Assembly (NCBI GenBank): GCA_044433415.1
Contig: JAWXTP010000108.1
Location: forward strand, 1 to 10,213
DNA from: JAWXTP01 sp044433415
Lineage (GTDB): Bacteria > Bacteroidota > Bacteroidia > Bacteroidales > Rikenellaceae
DNA: 10,213 bases
Direction of reading: 5' to 3'
Of the stretch, positions 1 to 6,537 are shown one piece after another. Under the pieces are notes generated by a model that did not search any database, was not told the DNA's origin, and worked only from the letters and a program-made list of their open reading frames with translations. The translations under genes and the position numbers were made by a program. The first letter of the stretch is position 1. Each line of letters begins with the position of its first letter.

Positions 1-1
1 G

Positions 2-922
2 ACAGACTACTTATTTTTTGATTTGTGGGGTGGAGTCGCAGTACCTGTTTTCCTTTTAATTCAGGTATTTCACTACTTGAGAAAAGTTGAGTCTGATAAT
101 TATTCTGTACCAACAGATTATTTTAATATTTATAAGATTTTTAATCGAATAATTAAACCTTTTCTTGTTGTAATTCTTATAGAGTTAGTTCTACTAGTAT
201 TGATGGGGAGGATAAATATTGAAACGTTAATAAATTTCTGTAAAAAAGGTGGTTATGGTGCTGGATCGTATTATTTTTGGATTTATCTACAATTTTGGCT
301 TTTGATACCTTGTTTTGTAAAGTTATATAAAAAAATAGGAATATTAAAGTTTGGAGTTGTCTCGTTATTAATAACAATATTTTTTGACTATTTATGCGTA
401 CACTTAAACATACCAATAGAATACTATAGGCTGTTGTTCTTTAGATATTTTTTCATTATTTTCTTAGGTGTATACACATATAAAAGCAATAATAGAAATA
501 ATCTTATTCATCTTTTCTTTGGAGTTTTAGGAATGGTTTACATAATCAATCAGAATTATTTTGAGCCTATATATTTCGCATATGACATACCATGGAATGA
601 AGATAAATTCCCAGCATATATTTATATGTTATTCATCCTACTACCATTAGTAAAACGCTTTTATAGAAAAAGTAAAATGATAGAAATGCTTGGTAAATAT
701 TCTTATGAAATATACTTGTCACAAATGTTAGTATTTTTCACATTACCAGGATTGATAAGAAAAACCCCCATCGCAAATAATGAATATTTGTATATAGGAG
801 TCAACTTTATTTTAACAACCCTATTTAGTATAACGCCGGTCTATCTTTATTATAAATACAAGCAACATTTAAAGCTGTTAAATAGCATTAATAGTATTTT
901 GGGTATATTTTGCACAAAGTAA
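2..922 (+). CDS. Acyltransferase-3 family membrane protein, 5'-truncated by window edge
   Basis: This is a multi-pass inner-membrane protein that probably transfers an acyl group (often acetyl) to a sugar of the surface polysaccharide. The frame is open to the left edge (codons from position 2 read TDYLFFDLWGG), so the true start lies upstream and the TTG at 23 should not be taken as the start. The segment GGVAVPVFLLIQVFH matches the loop and helix after the first catalytic region of this family. About eight further hydrophobic helices follow, and GKYSYEIYLSQMLVFF near the C-terminus is the usual penultimate-helix signature. The first helix, which would carry the catalytic His, is outside the window, so activity cannot be judged. 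The C-terminus is complete. The next gene starts 9 bp after its stop, which indicates one operon. The acyl donor and target sugar are unknown. Confidence 0.85.
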   Translation, partial: TDYLFFDLWGGVAVPVFLLIQVFHYLRKVESDNYSVPTDYFNIYKIFNRIIKPFLVVILIELVLLVLMGRINIETLINFCKKGGYGAGSYYFWIYLQFWLLIPCFVKLYKKIGILKFGVVSLLITIFFDYLCVHLNIPIEYYRLLFFRYFFIIFLGVYTYKSNNRNNLIHLFFGVLGMVYIINQNYFEPIYFAYDIPWNEDKFPAYIYMLFILLPLVKRFYRKSKMIEMLGKYSYEIYLSQMLVFFTLPGLIRKTPIANNEYLYIGVNFILTTLFSITPVYLYYKYKQHLKLLNSINSILGIFCTK

Positions 923-931
923 TATTTTGAA

Positions 932-1999
932 ATGAAAAAAGAAAAACTATTATTCATCCACGCCACACAATTTGGCTATCACAACAACTCTTTTAAATAT
1001 TGTTATTATTTACGTGATTATTATAATATAACTTATTTGTGTCTTAATTCGGACAAAAAAAAACAGCATATTGAAAATGTTAAAGTTATATATTTACCTC
1101 GAATAATGAAAGGTATTAATACAATATTATTTTTAGTTATGTCAATTATTTATTCTTTATTTACTGATGGTAAAATCATGGTATTTTATTTTAAAGGTTG
1201 TATATACTTAAAGAGACTACTTTCATGGAAAAAGATGATATTAGATATAAGAACATTATCTATATCTAATAATCTTGAAACTAATCGAAAAAATGATGCT
1301 AGTTTAAGAAAGTGTGCTATGTTATACGACTTTTCTACCATAATTTCCGAGGGTATAAGAGAGAAGTTGGATTTCCCTAAAGAAAAGTCTTCTATCTTGC
1401 CATTAGGAGCAGACCAAATTTCAACTGTTAATCATGACTTTTCTTCAGGTTTAAAATTAATATACGTTGGAACATTATATGGTAGAGATATACATAAAAC
1501 TATATCTGGCTTAAAAAAATTCATCGATATTTATCCCAATATACCTATCACATATGATATAATAGGCGATGCAGTCGATCCAGATATTATATTAAATTTA
1601 AAAAAAATTACAAAGGAATTAAATCTTAACAATATCGTAACTTTTCATGGAAGAATTCCAAACTCAGAGCTTACACCATTCTTTGATAATTGCAATATTG
1701 GTGTTTCATTTGTGCCTATAACGCCCTACTATGATCACCAACCAGTAACAAAAAGTTTTGAATATATTATGTCTGGTTTATATACTATTGCAACTGCAAC
1801 ATATTGTAATAAAGAGATAATAACAAATGTAAATGGGGTGTTAATTGAGGATAATGAGGAAGATTTCTGCAAAGCATTAGAGGATATATATTTGAATAAA
1901 GATAATATTAATTGTGAAAAAATAAGGCAATCTTTAATCGAATATAGATGGGAAAATATTATAATAAATAAATTAAAACCAATAATAGAACAAATATAA
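932..1999 (+). CDS. GT4-like glycosyltransferase
   Basis: This 355-residue protein is probably a cytoplasmic, membrane-associated retaining glycosyltransferase of GT-B fold that adds one sugar to the lipid-linked repeat unit. The N-terminal domain is weakly conserved. The C-terminal Rossmann domain starts near residue 174 (LKLIYVGTLYGRD), after the ILPLGAD linker at 155-161. It continues through YDIIGDA (about 208-214) and VTFHGRIP (236-243) to the nucleotide-sugar site DHQPVTKSFEYIMSGL (268-283), with Glu277 in the place of the second Glu of the EX7E motif. The first Glu of that motif is not evident, so the family match is looser than for the gene at 4012. The ATG at 932 is preceded only by A/T-rich sequence, without a Shine-Dalgarno motif. 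Codons 42-44 are a run of nine A (1055-1063), a possible slippage site. Spacing to the next gene is 7 bp. Donor and acceptor are unknown. Confidence 0.85.
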   Translation: MKKEKLLFIHATQFGYHNNSFKYCYYLRDYYNITYLCLNSDKKKQHIENVKVIYLPRIMKGINTILFLVMSIIYSLFTDGKIMVFYFKGCIYLKRLLSWKKMILDIRTLSISNNLETNRKNDASLRKCAMLYDFSTIISEGIREKLDFPKEKSSILPLGADQISTVNHDFSSGLKLIYVGTLYGRDIHKTISGLKKFIDIYPNIPITYDIIGDAVDPDIILNLKKITKELNLNNIVTFHGRIPNSELTPFFDNCNIGVSFVPITPYYDHQPVTKSFEYIMSGLYTIATATYCNKEIITNVNGVLIEDNEEDFCKALEDIYLNKDNINCEKIRQSLIEYRWENIIINKLKPIIEQI

Positions 2000-2006
2000 C
2001 AATTTA

Positions 2007-3161
2007 ATGTCAATAAGTATACTTGTATATGGATTTATGATTCTTTCCTTTTATTTACTTGGTCTTTTAGCATCAAAAAATACTAAATCAATAAACAGTC
2101 GTAACAACTCCATATTATTATCGCCTGAGGTAATTTTAATTATTTCAATTTTCACATTTTTTGCCGCATTTAGATGGCAGGTTGGCGTTGATCACTTAAG
2201 TTATAAAGCACAATATGATTATTATGCAGCTAATAATCAGTTTGATCGTGATTCTTTTGAATTAGGATATAGAATTATTGTACAAATATTATCTAATATC
2301 GGATTTTCGTCTATTGCATTCTTTGCAGTATTTGCATTCTTTCAAATCTATCTTATCTACGATCGATTTAAAAATGACCGTTATTTATATCCTTATTTAG
2401 GTATATTTCTTGCAACCCTAACATTCTTATCTATGATGAATGGAATGCGACAATGGTTAGCTGCATGTATATTTATTTGGTCGACTAAATATATTATTAA
2501 CAGAAATTTATTTAAATATTTATTTTGTATTGTATTTGCCTACTTATTTCACAAATCTGCAATAATGATGCTACCTTTTTATTTTGTATCAACTAAAGAG
2601 GTATTTACAAATAGAAATATAAACATTATGCTAATAATTCTATCTGTTTTTTTAGGATCTAATCCTATATGGACAGAAAGTCTTTCGTCGCTATCACCTT
2701 ATATTACAACTCTTGGTTATGATGAATTTTCGAATGATTTTTTAGATGATATTCTTAAGAATGAGCAAAAAACAAGATCAATTGGTTTGCAGAGATCTGT
2801 ATTACTATTATTACCAATATTTGTTTCGTATTATTGTTCTGAATTATCAAAAAGATACGCAAATAGAGGATTCAATTTTTACTATACAATTGCAATGATC
2901 GGGACAATTTATCTTAATTTGTTTGCTAACACTCATACGATATTTCTTAGACCTGAACTATACTTCAATTTCTTTACGCCCATTTCAACAGCATTTTTAT
3001 TGTCTTATTTAAGAAATGCAAAAAAAACAATAAAGAATCAAATACTATACATATTTATAATAATTTTATCTATATCGTTTATATTTTGGTCATGTTATTC
3101 TGCTACTTATAATGAAAAAGATTACAGTAATTATAAATTTATTTTCGATAATAACCACTAA
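2007..3161 (+). CDS. EpsG/Wzy-like polysaccharide polymerase
   Basis: This 384-residue, very hydrophobic protein has about ten predicted membrane segments. It carries family landmarks in order: a short N-terminal helix, FRWQVGVDHLSY (residues 55-66) in the first periplasmic loop, FELGYR (84-89), MNGMRQWLA (144-152) and FHKSAI (181-186). The arginine in the G-x-D-x-x-x-Y loop and the N-G-x-R-Q helix are characteristic of EpsG-type proteins. By family knowledge these act as Wzy-like polymerases, joining undecaprenyl-linked repeat units at the periplasmic face. It follows the preceding glycosyltransferase by 7 bp, so they are probably co-transcribed. It is the only polymerase candidate in the window. 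No intact gene follows for 850 bp, so the transcriptional coupling of the downstream genes is unclear. The role as polymerase is inferred from family and context. Confidence 0.88.
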   Translation: MSISILVYGFMILSFYLLGLLASKNTKSINSRNNSILLSPEVILIISIFTFFAAFRWQVGVDHLSYKAQYDYYAANNQFDRDSFELGYRIIVQILSNIGFSSIAFFAVFAFFQIYLIYDRFKNDRYLYPYLGIFLATLTFLSMMNGMRQWLAACIFIWSTKYIINRNLFKYLFCIVFAYLFHKSAIMMLPFYFVSTKEVFTNRNINIMLIILSVFLGSNPIWTESLSSLSPYITTLGYDEFSNDFLDDILKNEQKTRSIGLQRSVLLLLPIFVSYYCSELSKRYANRGFNFYYTIAMIGTIYLNLFANTHTIFLRPELYFNFFTPISTAFLLSYLRNAKKTIKNQILYIFIIILSISFIFWSCYSATYNEKDYSNYKFIFDNNH

Positions 3162-3281
3162 TATATTACTTTTCCTATCAAATTATATTGCAAAAAAGAC
3201 AAATACAAAATTGTCATAAATATGTGTTTTTTAATTGTATTATTGCTATTTAATCATTTAATATAACGTATTATAAAATAT
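3162..3281. other. AT-rich spacer, no gene recognised
   Basis: This 120-bp, strongly A/T-rich stretch lies between the polymerase and the first gene remnant. It contains only a 14-codon hydrophobic frame from ATG 3222, which I do not consider a gene. I see no clear Bacteroidota promoter (TTTG / TAnnTTTG) and no convincing terminator. Confidence 0.4.
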
Positions 3282-3505
3282 ATGCATATATTAATTAATT
3301 CACCAAGCCTTAGAATGTTAGGAGGTGTTGCAAAACATTATTTTGGATTATGAGATTATTGGTCTGAGAATGCTAAATAGTGTAGTGTAGTGTAGTGTAG
3401 TGTAGTGTAGGTCGAAGATCAAAAAGCAAATTAGGTTCTAGTATATACTGCTTCCCTTTTGATTTATTGAAATTTACATGTCGAATCCTATTTTGTCCTC
3501 GTTAG
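3282..3505 (+). pseudogene. Decayed 5' fragment of a GT4 glycosyltransferase
   Basis: From ATG 3282 the reading MHILINSPSLRMLGGVAKHY resembles the N-terminus of the intact glycosyltransferase at 4012 (shared L-G-G-V-A-[KN]-H-Y-F-G-L and YWS). Positions 3318-3365 match 4075-4122 at 43 of 48 bases by hand count. A TGA at 3351 breaks the frame. The TAGTG pentamer array at 3378-3410 then replaces the region corresponding to residues about 38-45 of the intact gene and shifts the frame. Recognisable sequence resumes at 3410 in another frame (GRRSKSKLGSSIYCFPFDLL), equivalent to the GARGEQQ...KYLILYDVIKF region of the intact protein, and ends at TAG 3503. The rest, including the whole C-terminal catalytic domain, is missing. 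It is a remnant of a paralogous or allelic transferase, not the source of the intact one, because the residues differ at many sites. Confidence 0.75.
3378..3410 (+). repeat. TAGTG pentanucleotide tandem array, 6.6 copies
   Basis: Six perfect TAGTG units plus TAG lie in 33 bp inside the glycosyltransferase remnant. Because the unit contains TAG and five is not a multiple of three, any three consecutive units place a stop in every + frame. It therefore cannot be read through on this strand. On the minus strand (CACTA units) it is open in all frames, but no gene is seen there. It probably expanded by strand slippage in already non-coding sequence. Confidence 0.95.
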
Positions 3506-3560
3506 CCTATATTTGAGGGGAATTACTGCTGGGAATATGCTTTAATGCAATGTAGTTTAT

Positions 3561-4036
3561 AATCATACGAATGAGATAAAAAAAACTTTCGTATCTAGAT
3601 TTTGCAATAAGATTACAGAGCTTAAGACTACAATTAAGTTAGGTCGCTCTTCTATAACAGAGCAAGAGCTAAAACAGATATGTAACCGCCCTTTAATATC
3701 TATTCAGTCGTATACAATGAGTCACTCGATACTTCTTAATTGCCTAGATGCTAAGTTAAAGTGTGAATTAGAACAATCTAAAAACTATTTTGAAACCACA
3801 ATAGATAAACCAATATATGCCTTTTTAGCTACACTAATGGATATTTTGATAAACGAAAGATAGATGCTGTTAAAGATGCTGAATATACTATTTCATTTAC
3901 CCCCGAATCTGATTATATAAATATAGGCAATATTGAATTATTTTGAGTTCCTCGCATGGCAATAAATACAAATGGAGGATATCATAAAAATTTATCAAAA
4001 ATAATAGATATATGGCAACGAGTGATAAAAAAGTAA
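3561..4036 (+). pseudogene. 3' half of a NodB-type polysaccharide deacetylase (CE4), broken
   Basis: This is the C-terminal half of a polysaccharide deacetylase-like protein. The first segment (3561 to about 3835) includes SSITEQELKQICNRPLISIQ followed by SYTMSHS, the position of the family's metal-binding H-[ST]-x-x-H motif. The first His is Tyr here (TAT 3711), while the second His (CAC 3723) remains. Near 3825-3836 the frame shifts by one base and continues as NGYFDKRKIDAVKDAEYTIS, then INIGNIELF. A TGA at 3944 sits where this family commonly has Arg (one C-to-T change from CGA), followed by VPRMAINTNGGYHKNLSKII and a stop at 4034-4036. The N-terminal half with the catalytic T-F-D-D motif is gone. 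The last 25 bp overlap the start of the glycosyltransferase at 4012, evidence that the two were once translationally coupled neighbours. Confidence 0.82.
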
Positions 4037-5082
4037 AAATACTTTTTAATATTCCAAATTGGAAAAAACCGTACTTAGGAGGTGTAGCAAACCATTATTT
4101 TGGATTAAAAGAGTATTGGTCTTACCCCTTTAATTATAATATAGTTGGGGCAAGAGGAGAACAGCAAGGAACTGGTAAATATTTGATATTATATGATGTT
4201 ATTAAATTTATATATAAATTAATCATATTTAATCCTAATATAGTTGTAATCAATCCATCACTTGCTCCTAATGCATTGAAAAGAGATGCTATTTTTTTGA
4301 AGCTTGCGAAGTTGTTTAGGAAAAAAGTAATTATGTGTTTTCATGGTTTTAATCCTAATTATTCTATAAAGATTGATTCAAATAGTTTTGTTAGACAATA
4401 TAATTGTGCAGATGCATTCCTAGTATTATCTAGCAATATTAAATCAACGTTAATCTCATGGGGCATATGTAAACCTATACTACTATATAGTACTAAAGTA
4501 GAGAATAGCTTAATTGACAATTATGACATAGGTGAGAGATATAGGCGAACAATTAAAACAATTACCTATTTAGCACGAGTAACAAAAGAGAAGGGTATCT
4601 ATATAGCTCTTGGCACCTTTAAATTACTATTAGACAAATATCCAAGATTAAAATTTAGAATTGTTGGTAATGGTGATGATTTTAACCAAGCAAAACAATA
4701 TGCTAAAGATATTAATATTTATAATATTGTATTTACAGGAGCTCTTAGTGGTGAAAATCTAATCAATGAGTTTAAAAACGCAGACCTCTACTTATTCACT
4801 TCCTATCACGAGGGTATGCCAACTTCGGTATTGGAGGCTATGGCGTTTGGTTTACCTATTGTCACTCGTCCTGTAGGTGGTCTAGTAGATTTTTTTACCT
4901 CTGATATGGGTAGGATGATAGATAGTTTCAAGGCTCAGGATTTTGTTGTAGCAATTGAAGAGTATATAAATAATATCGATTTGTACAATGCAACATCTAT
5001 TTATAATCACGTATATGCTAAAAATAATTTTCTTGCATCTTCAGTTGCAGAAAAAATTGAAAATTCAATTATAAATGTCTAG
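4012..5082 (+). CDS. GT4 family glycosyltransferase
   Basis: This 356-residue retaining glycosyltransferase with GT-B fold is intact. The N-terminal domain starts ILFNIPNWKKPYLGGVANHY (residues 10-29), with the Gly-Gly loop at 23-24. The C-terminal domain has YLARVTKEKGIY (186-197; the Arg and Lys usually contact donor phosphates), FRIVGNGDD (215-223), FTGALSGENLINEFKNADLY (241-260) and the classic EX7E motif at Glu267/Glu275 (YHEGMPTSVLEAMAFGLPIV, 265-284). It would add a sugar to the undecaprenyl-linked repeat unit at the cytoplasmic face. The ATG at 4012 fits both the family length and the alignment with the upstream fragment. It lies inside the last 25 bp of the deacetylase remnant, so the gene has probably lost the translating neighbour that once coupled it. 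No Shine-Dalgarno motif or obvious promoter is seen upstream. Donor and acceptor sugars are unknown. Confidence 0.9.
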   Translation: MATSDKKVKILFNIPNWKKPYLGGVANHYFGLKEYWSYPFNYNIVGARGEQQGTGKYLILYDVIKFIYKLIIFNPNIVVINPSLAPNALKRDAIFLKLAKLFRKKVIMCFHGFNPNYSIKIDSNSFVRQYNCADAFLVLSSNIKSTLISWGICKPILLYSTKVENSLIDNYDIGERYRRTIKTITYLARVTKEKGIYIALGTFKLLLDKYPRLKFRIVGNGDDFNQAKQYAKDINIYNIVFTGALSGENLINEFKNADLYLFTSYHEGMPTSVLEAMAFGLPIVTRPVGGLVDFFTSDMGRMIDSFKAQDFVVAIEEYINNIDLYNATSIYNHVYAKNNFLASSVAEKIENSIINV

Positions 5083-5091
5083 ATTTATTAA

Positions 5092-5172
5092 ATACAATTT
5101 TTTCTAGCAGGTGTTCCAGCTAAAATAATAAGAATAAAAGAAAACAATGACACAAGTCAACATTTTAAATAG
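5092..5172 (+). pseudogene. C-terminal tail of a hexapeptide-repeat acetyltransferase
   Basis: The frame reads FLAGVPAKIIRIKENNDTSQ, where [VA]-x-A-G-x-P-A-K-x-[IV] is the end of left-handed beta-helix (LbH) O-acetyltransferases of the sugar-modifying kind. Only this tail of about 14-20 residues survives and a stop (TAA 5089) precedes it, so it is a fragment. Its stop at 5170 overlaps the ATG at 5147 of the next fragment, showing the former junction of an acetyltransferase gene and a toroid-protein gene. The fragment is short, so the assignment rests on the AGVPAK signature alone. Confidence 0.55.
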
Positions 5173-5317
5173 TTTTACAAAACTTCGTAACTATTGCGAA
5201 AAAGAAGATTTTAAAGGGTGGGATCTATACGATGGACTTAACTCTAAAGTGTTTCAAGCGTTGCCATTTCTGAAAAAGTCGGCTCTTTGTCTTTTAATCA
5301 TTATTCAAGGATTTAAA
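5147..5317 (+). repeat. Direct repeat, left copy (171 bp)
   Basis: This is the left member of a direct-repeat pair with 6538-6708, about 92% identical by hand count. The copies are 1391 bp apart and enclose a glycosyltransferase tail and the acyltransferase gene at 5420. Similarity begins exactly at the ATG and ends at the GGATTTAAA shared by both copies. Confidence 0.9.
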
Positions 5318-5320
5318 TAA
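5147..5320 (+). pseudogene. Duplicate 57-codon 5' fragment of the toroid-protein gene
   Basis: The fragment starts MTQVNILNSFTKLRNYCEKE and stops with TAA at 5318 just after IIIQGFK. It is collinear without gaps with codons 1-57 of the intact gene at 6538. By hand count 158 of 171 bases agree. Nine of the thirteen differences are silent third-position changes, and the protein differs at three residues (Pro27 to Leu, Arg49 to Leu, Val52 to Ile). It lacks every conserved motif of the full protein, so no function is expected. It marks an earlier gene junction and is the left copy of a direct repeat (see the repeat entries). Confidence 0.93.
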
Positions 5321-5433
5321 TGAGGATTTAGCTTATAAGTACATTTATGTACAATAACAAATATGCTCAGCAATATTTTATGGCATCATCTGTTGCTAAA
5401 TAAATTGAATTAATTTTAAATGAAAACAAATAA
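5316..5433 (+). pseudogene. C-terminal tail of a second GT4 glycosyltransferase
   Basis: From about 5341 the frame reads TFMYNNKYAQQYFMASSVAK, then a TAA at 5401, then IELILNENK and a stop at 5431. This parallels the end of the intact glycosyltransferase at 4012 (SIYNHVYAKNNFLASSVAEK, then IENSIINV). A second frame upstream (NNEDLAYKYIYV, from 5316) suggests a one-base shift near 5350. The tail overlaps the start of the acyltransferase gene at 5420 by 14 bp, so a glycosyltransferase-acyltransferase pair was probably brought in together. The similarity is short, hence moderate confidence. Confidence 0.65.
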
Positions 5434-6424
5434 AAAAAAAAGAATTGGAGTCGTAGATATTCTAACTTCAATAACAATACTACTTGTTGTGTTAGGGCAT
5501 CACAAATTCTTAAGGGATGATGTTTATTGGTATTATAATTTTGATAAATTCATTTACTCTTTTCATATGGGACTATTTATGGTATTAAGTGGTTTTGTGA
5601 CAAGTTATACATACCCTTATAAAAACCAAGTAAATTTTAATATCGATGAGTATAAAGCATATGTAATTCCCAAATTAAATAAAATAATTCCTAATTATTT
5701 TATTGTAGGTGTACTCGCATGTATATTAAAATATGATGGGCTAGAATTCTTTTTGGTAAATCTTTTACACTTAATTATTAGTCCAACTGAAGGGAGTATT
5801 CAAATTATTTGGTATATATATGTATTATTGTTTTTATTTGCAATAACACCTTTTATTTTTAAATTACGAGATAAATGGTTTACTATATTAGTTATAATTT
5901 CTTTATTATTATCTATTATAAGTCCCTATGTTACAACATTATTTTGTTTAAACAATATTTTTAGATTGTTGTTTTTCTTTTTAATGGGTTTTATTATTCA
6001 AAAAAAGTTTGTTAAAATAGAAAATTGCAAGAATTGGATAATAATATTATTAAGTTCTTTATTTGTCGTTTCAGAAATATTTATTGTTAGGTTCGATAAT
6101 TTAGGCTATACTGGTTTAAGTTATATAGTAACATCGCTATTGTCATTACCTTTTTTTTATGGCATATCTAAACTTCTACTACAAGGCAAAATAACTGTTT
6201 ACATAAGTTCTGTAATAGTTAGGTATAATATGCCAATATATTTATGGCAAGTCTTTTGGCTAAATTTAATATATTTATTATATACTTATTATTTTCCCGT
6301 ATTAGATAGTAAGTACATGGTATTATATATTGTTATTTCAACTTTAATAACAATAATTGGCTGTATATGCATTTCCAAGTTGTTTCGAAACATGAATGTT
6401 TTATTAAAAAATATTAAAAATTAA
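5420..6424 (+). CDS. Acyltransferase-3 family protein (probable polysaccharide O-acyltransferase)
   Basis: This 334-residue integral membrane protein has about ten hydrophobic helices. The N-terminus carries the family pattern R8-x4-D13 ... VVLGHH (23-28), where His27 is the likely catalytic residue. DKFIYSFHMGLFMVLSGF (42-59) follows, with the F-H-M-x-L-F and S-G-F signature. Such proteins use a cytoplasmic acyl donor to O-acylate sugars, commonly before or during export. The start at 5420 follows A/T-only sequence and lies inside the 14-bp end of a glycosyltransferase remnant. Codons 5-8 contain an uninterrupted run of ten A (5432-5441), which could slip and switch the gene off. Copies of a 171-bp direct repeat lie on both sides. 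A 113-bp spacer separates it from the next gene. It is the second acyltransferase-3 gene in the window; the modified sugar is unknown. Confidence 0.88.
   Translation: MKTNKKKRIGVVDILTSITILLVVLGHHKFLRDDVYWYYNFDKFIYSFHMGLFMVLSGFVTSYTYPYKNQVNFNIDEYKAYVIPKLNKIIPNYFIVGVLACILKYDGLEFFLVNLLHLIISPTEGSIQIIWYIYVLLFLFAITPFIFKLRDKWFTILVIISLLLSIISPYVTTLFCLNNIFRLLFFFLMGFIIQKKFVKIENCKNWIIILLSSLFVVSEIFIVRFDNLGYTGLSYIVTSLLSLPFFYGISKLLLQGKITVYISSVIVRYNMPIYLWQVFWLNLIYLLYTYYFPVLDSKYMVLYIVISTLITIIGCICISKLFRNMNVLLKNIKN
5432..5441 (+). repeat. A10 homopolymer tract at start of acyltransferase gene
   Basis: Ten consecutive A bases cover codons 5-8 of the gene at 5420, the longest homopolymer I see in the window. A gain or loss of one base would shift the frame after the first few residues. 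Phase variation is an inference; A-rich starts are also common in this AT-rich DNA. Confidence 0.85.
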
Positions 6425-6537
6425 CTGGTATTAAAATTTACGAATACACCTGATTTATTAATGATGCTAATAAATTATATATTATAAATTAGTTTATGTT
6501 AAACGGTGCACTGTAATATACTAAAATATAACAAGAA
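6425..6537. other. AT-rich spacer with weak A/T hairpin
   Basis: This 113-bp non-coding spacer lies between the acyltransferase and the toroid-protein gene. An all-A/T inverted repeat (ATTTATTA 6453-6460 and TAATAAAT 6468-6475, 7-nt loop) could form a weak stem, but nothing makes it a convincing terminator. I see no acetyltransferase tail here like the one preceding the duplicate copy at 5147, so the upstream neighbour of the toroid gene has been replaced. Confidence 0.35.

Noticed and set aside
23..25. TTG at 23 as start of the first acyltransferase
   Set aside because: The frame is open upstream to the window edge and codons before it continue the conserved family sequence, so this is an internal Leu of a truncated gene.
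177..416. Minus-strand open frames (also 1735-2013, 6906-7160, 7271-7468, 8033-8230)
   Set aside because: They lie entirely or almost entirely inside strongly supported + strand genes, and their translations show no recognisable family features.
3222..3266. 14-codon hydrophobic frame MCFLIVLLLFNHLI as a small protein
   Set aside because: It is very short, lies in A/T-rich spacer, and has no ribosome-binding or conservation evidence; such frames are expected by chance.
3378..3410. TAGTG array as a translational phase-variation switch
   Set aside because: The unit contains a stop that falls in every + frame within three units, so changing copy number cannot restore an open frame; the gene around it is also missing its catalytic domain.
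3378..3410. CRISPR array
   Set aside because: The units are only 5 bp and contiguous with no spacers, and no cas genes are present.
3282..5433. Insertion sequence or transposon as the cause of the gene fragments
   Set aside because: No transposase fragment, terminal inverted repeats or target-site duplications are visible; homologous recombination and deletion explain the fragments better.
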